From: Avigastranaerophilus sp964491345
GTDB taxonomy: Bacteria; Cyanobacteriota; Vampirovibrionia; Gastranaerophilales; Gastranaerophilaceae
Assembly (NCBI GenBank): GCA_964491345.1
Contig: CAZBFV010000004.1
Location: forward strand, 16,230-80,229
Length of the DNA: 64,000 nucleotides
Direction: 5' to 3'
The notes under the pieces were generated by a model. It saw only the letters and a list, made by a program, of their open reading frames with translations. It was not told the DNA's origin and ran no database searches. Below, one piece after another: positions 42,021 to 51,286 of this stretch. Each line of letters opens with the position of its first letter. Positions within the stretch are counted from its first letter, which is position 1. Both the position numbers and the translations under genes were made by a program.

Positions 42021-44546
42021 TTACAGCCTGATTATATTTACTTCTCCGAGTGTTTTTAAAATATCAATGTAGTCATTTCTGCATGTAAATAATATGACCT
42101 GATTTGTTTTTGAAAATTCCATCAGGCATTTCAGAGCATTTATTGTTCTTATTTTATCAAAATTTACAAATGCATCATCTATTATTACGGGTAAATCAGG
42201 TTTCCCGTTCGGATGCATTGTTATTCTGTCTTTCGAATAATTAACGGCATAGCCCAGTCTTAAAGATAAATATAACTGCTCTTTCGTGCCTCTTGATAAT
42301 TCCATCCATTTTTTTATTTTTGTTCCGCCCGCATTTTGGATTTCTTCCAAATCCAAATTAATTTCCGAATATTTTTCGTTTGTTAATAATGACAAATATT
42401 TCCCCGCATTTTTTACATCAGGCTGATTTTTATTAAAATTGCTTTTAGTTCTCTCTATTATCTTAGTTATCAATTTTTGTTTTAATAATTCAAAAATTTT
42501 AGCCCTGTATTCTTCAAGCAGTATGTTTTTTTTATGTTTTATATTTGATATTCCTTTATATTCTTCTAGACTCCGTTTTATATACTCTAAATTTTCTTTT
42601 TCTTTAATTAAAGAATTTCTCCCGGATTTATTATTTTCAAGCTCAAGCTCTATATTTTCAGTTTTATATCTGCTTAATTCTTCCGATATATCTTTCTTCT
42701 GCTCTTTTAAATCATTTATTAAATTTACGGTTTCCTTTTTTAACAGCAGGTTTTCCTCCTCTAAATTATTTTTATCCTTTATTCCGCTTTTTATTTTTTT
42801 TAATCCGCTTATAAATAAAATTATATTCTCCGGTTTTATTAATGTATTAATCCCGTTATCTTTGAGTATTTTTTCCATATCGGATTTTATCCGGCTGATT
42901 TTATTATTATCCGAATCATTCTGCACATTTAAAGAGGCTGATTTTGACAGATTAAAAGAAATTTCTTTTTCTATGTTATCCGCCTGCTCTGATAATTTTT
43001 TATAATCATCCAGCTTTAACTGAATTTCCTGCTTTATCGTTTCCAGCTTTACCGCCGATATTGAATCATCGGTTTTTTCAATATCGCTGTTGTACTCTTT
43101 TGCTTTTATTTTCATATTATTAAGCAGGTTATTTTTCTTTAAATCAAGATTTTCAGCAAAAAGATTTTTTTCTTTTAAGAGTTTTAATTTCCTGAAAAAA
43201 TATACTCCGGACATTATAATAACTACGGCTGTCAATGCCGATATACACTGAAAATAATATTTTGTATTATATGAAAAAACTGCCGAAAAAATAGTTACGG
43301 CATTTAGCATGAGCAGTGCATAAAATATTCTGGCATCAGGCATACAGCTTAAAATATCATTTTTATTTCCGCTGATTTGGCTTAAAATACTGTTGTATTG
43401 CGCTAAATTGTCCGATAAAAACAGATGCAGTTCTTTCAATTTTTGATATTCCCCGTTTGATAACAATTTTTTAACGGAATATAATTTATCATTTTTTAAT
43501 TTTATTATATTTTCTTCCATCGCTTCTTTTTTCGTATTATTTGAAATAAGTTCTTTTTGTATTTTTTCCAGCTCTGATAAAAAATTTTTAATTTTATTTA
43601 TATCATCCTGTTTTATATCAAACTTTTCAATTTCATCAAATGTTAAATCTGCCGAATATATATTGTTTATTTCCGCAATTTCATTTTTAATGCTTTCCGC
43701 AAGCGAATTTATTTTATCTGTGTTTTTAGTTATCAGTATCCTATTTGTATTGAGTTTTTCCGATACTTTTTGCAGTTTTAAATATTTATTGCTTCCGGAA
43801 TTTAAATTTTCATTCCGCTCAATATCCGCTGGATTTTCTCCCGCTATAATTTTATCCGCAACAGCCGATATATACATTAAATCTTTTATTAATAACAGTT
43901 TTTTTTCCTGTTTTTCCAACAGCGAAATTTTATCTTTTATACCCTCTAAATCAGCTGAAGCCTTGTTATATTTATCTTCGTTATCCGATTTTGACTTTAT
44001 TTCCTGATTTATATCGTTTATTTTATCTAAAATTTCCCCCGCCTCTTTTGTAAGTCTGTTATTTTCTCCGTATATTTTCTTTGCTTTATTAAATGCAATT
44101 TGATAATATTCTCCGAGTTTTTCGCAGTTCGGGTCTTTTATTGCATTTATAAGAGCCTGCGTATCTTTATTTTGAATACCGGCTAAATCATCTAAATTTA
44201 TTGTAAAACCCTGCTCAAAATAATTCCGGTTTATCGTTCTTTCTATTATGTCATAGCCCGCTGTGCGATTTTTATCATCAAAAATTGTGCATCGCAAGTT
44301 TATTCTGCGGTTATATTTTATATCCGCCCTGTAATGCATATTAGAAAATATAAAATATATTCTGCCTGCATCCGTTCCGTTTTTTCTGAATAATCCGTCT
44401 TTTAAAAACTGCATTAAAGAGCTTTTTCCTGCTTCATTATTCCCGCAGATTATATTCATGTTCTCTTTAAAATCATATCTTACTCCGGTTATAATATCTT
44501 TTTCCGATTTATCTATAACAGCACCTTCAAAAATAAATTTACTCAT
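42021..44546 (-). CDS. YhaN/SbcC-like SMC-type ATPase
   Basis: A large protein (841 aa from the chosen start) of the YhaN branch of Rad50/SbcC-like ATPases. Walker A GNNEAGKSSLMQFLK lies near 35, long coiled coils fill 160-380 and 460-690, and the C-terminal half carries a signature-like WMELSRGTKEQLYLSLRLGY and Walker B LPVIIDDAFVNFD. A pair of hydrophobic segments near 400-450 (YALLMLNAVTIFSAVFSY) suggests membrane anchoring, as in YhaN. It pairs with the upstream SbcD-like nuclease gene, overlapping it by 8 bp. I chose ATG 44546 over 44558 because GAGGA lies just upstream. Confidence 0.88.
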   Translation of the reverse strand: MSKFIFEGAVIDKSEKDIITGVRYDFKENMNIICGNNEAGKSSLMQFLKDGLFRKNGTDAGRIYFIFSNMHYRADIKYNRRINLRCTIFDDKNRTAGYDIIERTINRNYFEQGFTINLDDLAGIQNKDTQALINAIKDPNCEKLGEYYQIAFNKAKKIYGENNRLTKEAGEILDKINDINQEIKSKSDNEDKYNKASADLEGIKDKISLLEKQEKKLLLIKDLMYISAVADKIIAGENPADIERNENLNSGSNKYLKLQKVSEKLNTNRILITKNTDKINSLAESIKNEIAEINNIYSADLTFDEIEKFDIKQDDINKIKNFLSELEKIQKELISNNTKKEAMEENIIKLKNDKLYSVKKLLSNGEYQKLKELHLFLSDNLAQYNSILSQISGNKNDILSCMPDARIFYALLMLNAVTIFSAVFSYNTKYYFQCISALTAVVIIMSGVYFFRKLKLLKEKNLFAENLDLKKNNLLNNMKIKAKEYNSDIEKTDDSISAVKLETIKQEIQLKLDDYKKLSEQADNIEKEISFNLSKSASLNVQNDSDNNKISRIKSDMEKILKDNGINTLIKPENIILFISGLKKIKSGIKDKNNLEEENLLLKKETVNLINDLKEQKKDISEELSRYKTENIELELENNKSGRNSLIKEKENLEYIKRSLEEYKGISNIKHKKNILLEEYRAKIFELLKQKLITKIIERTKSNFNKNQPDVKNAGKYLSLLTNEKYSEINLDLEEIQNAGGTKIKKWMELSRGTKEQLYLSLRLGYAVNYSKDRITMHPNGKPDLPVIIDDAFVNFDKIRTINALKCLMEFSKTNQVILFTCRNDYIDILKTLGEVNIIRL

Positions 44547-45819
44547 ATCTGTCCTCATTATCGGAATACAAACTGCCGGCTATGCTTTTGCATTCATTGC
44601 CTGCCGTTTTTATAACATCCTGTTTCAGTTCCTCAAGTTCTTCGTTAGTATAATTGCATTTTTTTACAGCATTTATAACTGATGAATAAACTTCATCATA
44701 CAATTGATTTGCTAAATCTTCATTACCGGCCGTTCTGTATAACTCGCCGAATATTCCTTCATCATTTTTTAAAATATCTTCCCTTATGCATGGTTCTGAT
44801 TCATTTGAAAATTCAAGCATATATACTTTCTTTGAAAATTCATTCCGGATTTTTTCCGCTAATACACTGCCGAACTCGTCATTAATTTCATTATAAAACA
44901 CTGTCTGTCCGGTTAAACTTATTTTCAATAAATATTTTTCACAGCTGTCGTTTAAATCTTCCATAAACAGCCTGATTCTGTCAATAACCAGCTGAAAAGC
45001 CTCAAGCGTGTTTAATGCGTTTGTTATATCCGCTTTGATATTTTCAAACCTTATTACGTCTGATTGTATAAATTCGTTTTTTACTATATTTTTTGACTCG
45101 GCTTCAATATATCTTATGCCGTGCATGCCCGTTTCTTTTATATTTCTGCCTTGAACTGTGCCGGAATATATAATATTTGAATCATATTCGGCGGGAGCAT
45201 GAATATGCCCCAAAGCATAATAATCATAATTAAGCTCTTTTAAATCACTTACACTGCATGGCGCATACTCACTGGATTTGCCGGCATTTAAATCACAATG
45301 AATAAGTCCTATATGAAAATCATAATCACCGGCTTTTGAAAAATATTTTACGGGATTTTCGTTAAAAGTTTCTTCTCTGAAACTAAGCGCATGCACCTTG
45401 CAAATATATTCATTCTTTTTGTTAAAAACGGGAAACTCGCCGTAAAAATCGGTATTTAAGCCTATTATTTTAATATTTGAATTATCATCATAGTTAAATG
45501 TATTTTTATTATACGAACTCAATGCATCATGATTTCCGCAAATCAGAAAAACTTTGATACATTCACTGTCTAATCTGTCTAAAAATGTTTTTAATAAAAG
45601 TTTAGATGAGAAATCATGCTCGCTTGAATTAAATGTATCGCCTGCGATTAATACAAAATCAACCTGCTTTGAAACGGCGGTTTCATATATTTTTTCAAGG
45701 CATTTTTCTACAGCTTTATTGTAAATATCCGCCAACTCAAAATTATAAGAAAATTTTGAAAACTGCGAAAATAATCTGCCTAAATGAATATCTGCCGTAT
45801 GAAGGAAAGAAAACCTCAT
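44539..45819 (-). CDS. YhaO/SbcD-like DNA-repair metallophosphoesterase
   Basis: A 426-aa Mre11/SbcD-type nuclease. Metal-binding motifs are all present: FLHTADIHLGRLF, VLIAGDTFNSSEHD, FLICGNHDALSSYN and YYALGHIHAPAEYD, plus IGLIHCDLNAG. The C-terminal 150 residues would form the cap and partner-binding part. With the overlapping YhaN-like ATPase it should form a DNA end-processing complex. The pair is transcribed alone; upstream lie the ribosomal protein genes with their terminator. Confidence 0.92.
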   Translation of the reverse strand: MRFSFLHTADIHLGRLFSQFSKFSYNFELADIYNKAVEKCLEKIYETAVSKQVDFVLIAGDTFNSSEHDFSSKLLLKTFLDRLDSECIKVFLICGNHDALSSYNKNTFNYDDNSNIKIIGLNTDFYGEFPVFNKKNEYICKVHALSFREETFNENPVKYFSKAGDYDFHIGLIHCDLNAGKSSEYAPCSVSDLKELNYDYYALGHIHAPAEYDSNIIYSGTVQGRNIKETGMHGIRYIEAESKNIVKNEFIQSDVIRFENIKADITNALNTLEAFQLVIDRIRLFMEDLNDSCEKYLLKISLTGQTVFYNEINDEFGSVLAEKIRNEFSKKVYMLEFSNESEPCIREDILKNDEGIFGELYRTAGNEDLANQLYDEVYSSVINAVKKCNYTNEELEELKQDVIKTAGNECKSIAGSLYSDNEDRYE

Positions 45820-45874
45820 AAACTTGCTCCTATAAAATATCTCTGCTGATTATAGCATTAAATACGCAAATTAA

Positions 45875-45901
45875 AAAAGAGAAACATTATGTTTCTCTTT
45901 T
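45875..45901 (-). terminator. terminator after rpsL-rpsG
   Basis: AAAAGAGAAAC (45875-45885) pairs with GTTTCTCTTTT (45891-45901) around ATTAT. On the minus strand it lies 20 bp after the rpsG stop and is followed by a T run. It separates the ribosomal protein genes from the SbcD-like gene. Confidence 0.85.
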
Positions 45902-45920
45902 ATTACCGTTATGTTAAACA

Positions 45921-46391
45921 TTAATACCTGTAATGAGCAAATGCTTTATTTGCTTCAGCCATTTTATGAGTATCTTCACGCTTTTTGCATGCAGCGCCGG
46001 CACCGTTTGAAGCATCCAGAAGCTCATTGGTTAATTTTTCAATCATAGACTTTCCGTTTCTCTTTTTAGCCGCTTCAATCAGCCATGTTGAACCTAATAC
46101 CATTCCTCTGTCCGGTTTAACATCCAAAGGAACCTGATATGTAGATCCGCCTATTCTTCTAGCTTTAACTTCAAGCAAAGGGGTGGAATTTGCTAAAGCC
46201 TTTTTGAATATTTCCAACGGCTCATCTTTTGATTTGGTTTTTAAATTTTCTAATGTAGAATAAAAAATTCTCTCTGCAACAGATTTTTTGCCCCGCCTCA
46301 TCAGCCTGTTAATAAAACTTGCTATATCAACGCTATTATATACAGCATCAGGAGCAGGTATTCTTCTTGCAGCTTTGCTTCGTCTTGACAT
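45921..46391 (-). CDS. rpsG: 30S ribosomal protein S7
   Basis: A 156-aa S7: SRRSKAARR, DIASFINRLMRRGKKSVAER, ARRIGGSTYQVPLDVKPDR and KREDTHKMAEANKAFAHYRY match the family throughout. It nucleates the 30S head. I chose ATG 46391, preceded by AAAGGTGAT; the open frame extends 26 codons further into the region between the genes without similarity. It follows rpsL by 16 bp. The usual next genes (fusA, tuf) are absent: a terminator follows at once. Confidence 0.98.
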   Translation of the reverse strand: MSRRSKAARRIPAPDAVYNSVDIASFINRLMRRGKKSVAERIFYSTLENLKTKSKDEPLEIFKKALANSTPLLEVKARRIGGSTYQVPLDVKPDRGMVLGSTWLIEAAKKRNGKSMIEKLTNELLDASNGAGAACKKREDTHKMAEANKAFAHYRY

Positions 46392-46407
46392 TTTTAAATC
46401 ACCTTTC

Positions 46408-46785
46408 TTATTTCTTCTTAGCTCTCTTAGCTCCGTATTTAGACCTTGACTTGGCTCTGTTTGCAACACCTGCCGTATCTAATGTACCTCTGACAATATG
46501 ATATCTCACTCCGGGCAAATCTTTAACCCTTCCGCCTCTTATTAATACCACAGAGTGTTCCTGAAGGTTATGACCTATGCCCGGAATATATGAAGTAACT
46601 TCAAATCCGTTTGTTAGTCTGACCCTTGCTACTTTTCTAAGTGCAGAATTCGGTTTCTTCGGCGTTGTTGTGTAAACTCTCGTACATACTCCCCGCCTTT
46701 GAGGGCAGTTTGTCAGCGCCGGTGATTTAGTCTTATCAGTCATTTTTTGACGTTCTTTGCGTACTAACTGTGCTATTGTTGGCAT
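46408..46785 (-). CDS. rpsL: 30S ribosomal protein S12
   Basis: A 125-aa S12 at the decoding centre: PTIAQLVRKERQKM, TPKKPNSALRKVARVRLTNG and GHNLQEHSVVLIRGGRVKDL are diagnostic, including the Lys positions linked to streptomycin response (wild-type Lys seen in TPKKPNS and GRVKDLPG). It is first of the two-gene rpsL-rpsG transcript and has a good promoter about 160 bp upstream. Confidence 0.98.
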   Translation of the reverse strand: MPTIAQLVRKERQKMTDKTKSPALTNCPQRRGVCTRVYTTTPKKPNSALRKVARVRLTNGFEVTSYIPGIGHNLQEHSVVLIRGGRVKDLPGVRYHIVRGTLDTAGVANRAKSRSKYGAKRAKKK

Positions 46786-46943
46786 TTTTTCTCCTTATTA
46801 TAATATTCTGCGGAATACGTTCAGCACAAACTCAACCGCTTCCTTTATGTTTCCGGACTTTATTTATTTAACTTCCAGCCGTACCTCCGTCCGGTTAAAA
46901 CTCAAATAAGCAAAAACTGCCGGAAACAATCTGACTATAATTA

Positions 46944-46972
46944 TTGATACTACAATAAAAATTTATTGTCAA
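46944..46972 (-). promoter_or_regulatory. probable rpsL promoter
   Basis: On the minus strand TTGACA (46972-46967) and TATCAA (46949-46944) are 17 bp apart, about 160 bp before the rpsL ATG. The leader between them has no coding frame. The rest of the 46786-47119 interval holds this leader and the REP-like element below. Confidence 0.6.
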
Positions 46973-47039
46973 TATAAATAAAAAGGTAAAATAAAACAAA
47001 ATTAAACAATGCTGATAAAGCGCCTGTTATTGCAAAATT

Positions 47040-47080
47040 TTTGTCATTGCGGGGAGTGAAGCGGGCGGAGCAGTCCGGAA
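47040..47080. repeat. REP-like palindromic element ('GTCATTGC' family)
   Basis: TTGTCATTGCGGGGAGTGAA, followed by GCGGGCGGAGCAGTCCGGAA, closely resembles the dispersed repeat common in many bacteria whose translation gives pseudo-proteins such as 'VIARSEATKQS'; here the corresponding frame reads MSLRGVKRAEQSGRKK. It is GC-rich, intergenic and lies between the 121-aa membrane gene end and the rpsL promoter. The 11-mer GGGCGGAGCAG recurs at 2924. Confidence 0.6.
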
Positions 47081-47119
47081 GAAAAAAACAATATTTTAAG
47101 ATATGTTATCGCATACAAT

Positions 47120-47485
47120 CTAACTGTTTTTATTTTTCAAGGCATTATCAAGCGCAATTTCAAGCGATGCTATTTTTCTTTGAAGCGCTTCTTTATCATC
47201 CGTATCTATCTCGCTCTGCTGGGACAGCTTTTCTGTTTTTCTTGCATAAAATTCCAGCTGTTCCCTGTATTTAAGGCCAATATTTAATGAACATAAAATT
47301 CCGGATATTTTGCCTGTTATATATGTAATTAAAACAAAAAGCCAAGTATTAATTATAAATATATTTCCGTCAATGTTCATTGAAAACTGGCTTGCCGTTT
47401 TGAAATGCCAGTTAATACAGCAGATATAAGCCAATATTGCCAGTATAATCACGGAAATTGCATTTAAAATTATTTTATTAATCAT
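47120..47485 (-). CDS. small LapA-like membrane protein with coiled coil
   Basis: A 121-aa protein with two membrane helices (about 8-28 and 45-68) and a C-terminal coiled coil (YARKTEKLSQQSEIDTDDKE, then LQRKIASLEIALDNALK). This layout matches LapA-type (YciS) proteins, which in proteobacteria help lipopolysaccharide assembly, but sequence similarity is not certain. Its start overlaps the pseudouridine synthase gene by 4 bp. Confidence 0.65.
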   Translation of the reverse strand: MINKIILNAISVIILAILAYICCINWHFKTASQFSMNIDGNIFIINTWLFVLITYITGKISGILCSLNIGLKYREQLEFYARKTEKLSQQSEIDTDDKEALQRKIASLEIALDNALKNKNS

Positions 47486-48408
47486 TTATTTATACTCCTG
47501 AGATATGTTAAAACTTTTGCTAAATCTTCATCCAAATCTATTTTAAGCTCAATTATACCATTATTTTTTAATGCGGTAAATTTAAGTTTATATGCCTGCA
47601 AAACCTGTCCGCAGGTTTTTACTTTGAATGTTTTTTTACTGTATAAACCGTCATTGACTACGGCATGTCCGGTATAATTTGAATGGACTCTTATTTGGTG
47701 TGTTCTTCCTGTCTGCAATGTAAATTCAACAAATGAATATCCGTTGAATTGTTCAAGAACTCTGTAAAGTGTTACCGCAGGCTTCCCGTTCGGAATAACC
47801 GCCATTTTTTCGTGAGCCGAGGGATTCCTTCCTATAGGTTCGTCGATAATTCCCGTTTCATTTTTAAAATTGCCGTGTACGACTGCTAAATACTGCCTTT
47901 GAGCTGTTTTATTCTTTATCTGCTCTGCTAAAAATTCGTGCGAAATATTATTTTTAGCAATCATTAAAAGCCCTGATGTATTTCTGTCAAGCCTATGCAC
48001 TATTCCGGGGCGCATAACTCCGTTAATATCCGAAAGCCCTTCATAGCCGTATTTATATAATAATGCATTAACCATAGTTCCTGTTGTTTCTTTTATTGTA
48101 GGATGGGTCAGCATATTTTTCGGCTTATTCACCACAGCCATATCGTTATCTTCATATACTATATCCAGAGGTATGTTTTGAGCGGGTATTATAATCTGCG
48201 GATTTCCGCTTAATAATATTGTTATTATATCGCCGTTTCTGATTTGAACGGATGTCTTTGCCTGTCCGCCGTTTACATAAATTTGTTTTTTCTTTATCAG
48301 ATTTTGCACCTGAGAGCGGGATTGGAATAATTCCGATTTTGATAAAAAAATATCCAATCTCTGCGGACACTCAAGAGATTGGACATTTATAACATATTCT
48401 TTTAACAT
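47482..48408 (-). CDS. RluA-family rRNA pseudouridine synthase (RluD-like)
   Basis: A 308-aa protein with an N-terminal S4 domain (ECPQRLDIFLSKSELFQSRS) and the RluA catalytic core: VNKPKNMLTHPTIKETTGT, GIVHRLDRNTSGLLMIAKN with the catalytic Asp, and QTGRTHQIRVHSNYTGHAVV. It isomerises uridines in 23S rRNA; RluD (helix 69) is the likeliest type from the S4 domain. It lies 8 bp after lspA, the same neighbour as in many bacteria. Confidence 0.93.
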   Translation of the reverse strand: MLKEYVINVQSLECPQRLDIFLSKSELFQSRSQVQNLIKKKQIYVNGGQAKTSVQIRNGDIITILLSGNPQIIIPAQNIPLDIVYEDNDMAVVNKPKNMLTHPTIKETTGTMVNALLYKYGYEGLSDINGVMRPGIVHRLDRNTSGLLMIAKNNISHEFLAEQIKNKTAQRQYLAVVHGNFKNETGIIDEPIGRNPSAHEKMAVIPNGKPAVTLYRVLEQFNGYSFVEFTLQTGRTHQIRVHSNYTGHAVVNDGLYSKKTFKVKTCGQVLQAYKLKFTALKNNGIIELKIDLDEDLAKVLTYLRSINK

Positions 48409-48416
48409 TCTTCTGC

Positions 48417-48923
48417 CTATTTTTTAAACAGTATGGATAATATTAGCCCTATTGCGCCTAAAACTATCATTATATCCGGAACATTAAATACCGGAAAATT
48501 ACTTAGAAAATCACAGTGGATATAATCTATTACATAGCCGTAGTTTATTCTTTCAATCATGTTCATTGTTATGCCGGAACTTAACAATGCCATTGCGGAA
48601 ATCGCTGCATGAGACAGTTTAGCTGAAGCTAAAAGGACAATGAATGTTAAAGCCGCAACTGCAATAAAAGAAGCCATGATTATCATTTCCGGCTGACCGG
48701 AAAATAAATTAAATGCAGCCCCCGTATTATGAACTTCATATAATGTAAGCATGCCGTTCCCGCACTGTTTTGTCGGCGACATATTAACAGCACCTATAAC
48801 AATCGTTTTCATTCCGAACGATATTAAAGCAAAAACTATCCATAATATAAAATATTTAATAATTGAACCTAAGTTAAATATGCCTGAATTATTTTTTCTG
48901 CGTTGTTTTATATGCCTTGCCAT
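48417..48923 (-). CDS. lspA: lipoprotein signal peptidase (signal peptidase II)
   Basis: Cleaves the signal peptide of diacylglyceryl-modified prolipoproteins in the inner membrane. The 168-aa protein has four membrane helices. LYEVHNTGAAFNLFSGQPE gives the NTGAAF signature, GITMNMIERINYGYVIDYIH the first catalytic Asp region, and FPVFNVPDIMIVLGAI the second Asp. It complements lgt at 18.8 kb. GGAG precedes the ATG by 7 bp; an exported-protein gene ends 4 bp upstream. Confidence 0.96.
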   Translation of the reverse strand: MARHIKQRRKNNSGIFNLGSIIKYFILWIVFALISFGMKTIVIGAVNMSPTKQCGNGMLTLYEVHNTGAAFNLFSGQPEMIIMASFIAVAALTFIVLLASAKLSHAAISAMALLSSGITMNMIERINYGYVIDYIHCDFLSNFPVFNVPDIMIVLGAIGLILSILFKK

Positions 48924-48927
48924 ATAA

Positions 48928-49893
48928 TTACTCCTTATCTTTTAAACCGCTTTCAGCGGAAAATACATTTACTCTTTTCATAACAAAAGCAGCGCCCGTC
49001 ATATCTATATTTACCGCCGGCGGTTCGACTTTTGCCCTTGTTATTAAAATTGAAACAGCCGCATATTCATTATGATTGTTTGTATTTGATTTTAAAATTC
49101 TTGTCAAACAGTCCGATTTAATATTCCTGTACACATCTTTTTTATTTTGCTGAGGATATACTATATCTTCATTTACTATTGAGCCGACAACAAATGACCC
49201 TCCGGGCAGTATTGTTTTTATACCCGCTTCATATTCCGAGCCTGCCGGAACGCAGTCAGGCGCCGAAATGTCTATATCCATGTATTTTGCTTCGCCGTAT
49301 TTCAGCGATATTTTTTCATAAGCAACATCTGTTGCCGAAATTTTCCACTTATTATTTTCTTTTTGGAGATAATCAGTATAGCTTATTTCAGAGTTTACAA
49401 TTCCTGAACCCGAAATTTTTTCGAGCGGTTTTGATGTTTCACCCTCGGCAATTTCTTTTACTTTTACCGAAGCATAGTCGCCTGAAACATTTATACTCTC
49501 TATATCTGTTTTGTATTTAACATTTTTATATACATCGGATGAAATTTTCATCATATTAATAACTGTATTTTTGTTAAATCCGTCATTATTAATATATGAT
49601 TCCGAATACAGGGCTTTTAGTTTCTCAATATCCGAAGAAGCCGAGTATTTATTATATTTTTTTATAAAAGAATTAATCTGAGCTTCGGGAGAGCGTTTAA
49701 ATTTATCCCTGAAACTTACCTGCTTTATAATATAAGATTCTTTATTATTCGGATTATCTCCGCATTCAGTATCTAAATCAACTTTTTCATTCTGTTTAAT
49801 TTCGGGCAGAACAGCCGCCGCCATCGCTTCAGAAGCGCAATGCACAAACAAAGCCGAAATAAAAACGGATATAATAAAATTTTTTTTGAACAT
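48928..49893 (-). CDS. exported protein with NTF2/SnoaL-like region
   Basis: A 321-aa protein with a signal peptide (FIISVFISALFVHCASEAMA). Residues about 70-190 (INSFIKKYNKYSASSDIEKL, ALYSESYINNDGFNK, then alternating strands ending NNKWKISATD) look like an NTF2-like cone, a fold used for dimerisation or small-molecule binding. The remainder is beta-rich. It heads the run with lspA and rlu. I chose ATG 49893; the frame extends to a TTG at 49911 with no better ribosome site. Confidence 0.7.
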   Translation of the reverse strand: MFKKNFIISVFISALFVHCASEAMAAAVLPEIKQNEKVDLDTECGDNPNNKESYIIKQVSFRDKFKRSPEAQINSFIKKYNKYSASSDIEKLKALYSESYINNDGFNKNTVINMMKISSDVYKNVKYKTDIESINVSGDYASVKVKEIAEGETSKPLEKISGSGIVNSEISYTDYLQKENNKWKISATDVAYEKISLKYGEAKYMDIDISAPDCVPAGSEYEAGIKTILPGGSFVVGSIVNEDIVYPQQNKKDVYRNIKSDCLTRILKSNTNNHNEYAAVSILITRAKVEPPAVNIDMTGAAFVMKRVNVFSAESGLKDKE

Positions 49894-50026
49894 CTTTTCT
49901 TTATCTCTCAATTCTACACCGATACCGCATATTATAAGTTTATAACATTAATTTAAAATTGCATATACATAAAATTAAGTATTTTTATAATTTTTTGATA
50001 ATATTTTATTAATAAAGGACAGAAAT

Positions 50027-50791
50027 ATGCTTCTTGTAATTGATATAGGAAATACAAATCTTACGCTGGGTGTTTTCGATGAGGGCGGAATAATTCATTC
50101 TTGGCGGTTATCAACGCAGATAACCGGAACAGAAGATGAATACGGCATATTTATTACACATCTGCTGATGCGGAATAATTTAATCAGCGAAATAAAAGAA
50201 GCCGTTATATGCAGTGTCGTTACTCAATTAACTGATAAAATCGATACCGCCGTAAAAAAATATTTATCAATTAATCCGCTTATAATCTCGCATAAAATAC
50301 GCACGAATGTTGTTTTAAAAACGGATAATCCTTATGAAATAGGCGCCGATAGAATTGCAAACAGCGCCGCTGTATCCGGATTATATAAAATTCCTGCTAT
50401 TGTTGTCGATTTTGGCACTGCAACCACTTTTGACGTAGTTAATCAAAATAATGAATTTATCGGCGGAATTATTACTGCAGGCATGAAACTGCAGGCTGAA
50501 GCTCTCGGCGCAAAAACTTCAAAACTTCCGAAATTAAATATTGAAAGTTCTTCTTCGGTCATAGGTCATAATACGGCAGAGGCAATGTTATCGGGCATTG
50601 TGAGAGGACACGCCGCAATGATTGAAGGTTTAATTATTGAATGCGAAAAGGAGCTTGGGGCTGAAGCATTAATTATTGCTACCGGCGGATATTCTTCAAT
50701 AGTATCCCAATACCTTCACAGAAAATTCGACTGTATTAATCCTGATTTAACTTTAACAGGCGCTAAAATCTTATTTGATTTAAACAGATAA
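50027..50791 (+). CDS. coaX: type III pantothenate kinase
   Basis: Phosphorylates pantothenate in CoA synthesis; the type III enzyme is not feedback-inhibited by CoA. The 254-aa protein has LLVIDIGNTNLTLGVFDEGG (phosphate motif), YEIGADRIANSAAV, VVDFGTATTFDVVN and GGIITAGMKLQAEAL. AAAGGACAG lies before the ATG. With panB and panC it gives most of the first half of the CoA pathway in this window. It is divergent from the exported-protein gene and its end overlaps kdsC by 12 bp. Confidence 0.97.
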   Translation: MLLVIDIGNTNLTLGVFDEGGIIHSWRLSTQITGTEDEYGIFITHLLMRNNLISEIKEAVICSVVTQLTDKIDTAVKKYLSINPLIISHKIRTNVVLKTDNPYEIGADRIANSAAVSGLYKIPAIVVDFGTATTFDVVNQNNEFIGGIITAGMKLQAEALGAKTSKLPKLNIESSSSVIGHNTAEAMLSGIVRGHAAMIEGLIIECEKELGAEALIIATGGYSSIVSQYLHRKFDCINPDLTLTGAKILFDLNR

Positions 50792-51286
50792 TTTTTTAAT
50801 TTTATAAATTAAATCTGTAAGCTCTCTGACGGCTCCCCGCCCTCCCCGTTTTTCCGAAATAAAATCACATATATTTTTTACTTCCCTGACTGCATCGCAG
50901 GGGCAGCAGGCAAGCCCTACCTCTTTCAATACACAGATATCGGGCAGATCATCACCCATATATGCAACCTGAGAAAAGTCAAGATTGTATTCATTAAGCA
51001 GTTCTTTCATTGCAATAATCTTATTTTTTTGGTTCATATACAATTTTGTCATGCCCAGATTCTCAAATCTGTGCCTTACAGCCTCCGATTCCCGTGCTGT
51101 TATGACAGCCGTTATAATTCCCGCTTTTGTAAGAAGAACAATGCCTTGTCCGTCTTTTGCATTAAATATTTTATATTCCATTCCATTATCATCGTATATA
51201 ATACCGCCGTCCGTCATTACGCCGTCCACATCAAAAACGACCATTTTAATTTTAGAAACTTTATTTCTCAATTCAATATTAAGCAT
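50780..51286 (-). CDS. kdsC: Kdo-8-phosphate phosphatase
   Basis: A 168-aa HAD-superfamily phosphatase without cap domain: MVVFDVDGVMTDGGIIYDD holds the nucleophile Asp, VITARESEAVRHRFENLG the Thr/Arg motif, and VAYMGDDLPDICVLKEVGLA the metal-binding Asp pair, all KdsC hallmarks. It hydrolyses Kdo 8-phosphate to Kdo for the LPS inner core. It begins on the last base of kdsD's stop, so the two are coupled. Confidence 0.95.
   Translation of the reverse strand: MLNIELRNKVSKIKMVVFDVDGVMTDGGIIYDDNGMEYKIFNAKDGQGIVLLTKAGIITAVITARESEAVRHRFENLGMTKLYMNQKNKIIAMKELLNEYNLDFSQVAYMGDDLPDICVLKEVGLACCPCDAVREVKNICDFISEKRGGRGAVRELTDLIYKIKKLSV

Noticed and set aside
42439..43005. 188-codon plus-strand frame rich in Ser, Phe and Leu
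   Set aside because: It is antisense to the coiled-coil part of the YhaN-like ATPase; Lys/Glu-rich coiled coils regularly leave such open antisense frames.
46392..46469. 26-codon N-terminal extension of S7
   Set aside because: Covers the rpsL-rpsG gap and the rpsG ribosome site; S7 similarity begins at ATG 46391.
47041..47274. 77-codon plus-strand frame starting MSLRGVKRAEQ
   Set aside because: Begins in a REP-like repeat that is known to give spurious translations, and then runs antisense to the 121-aa membrane protein.
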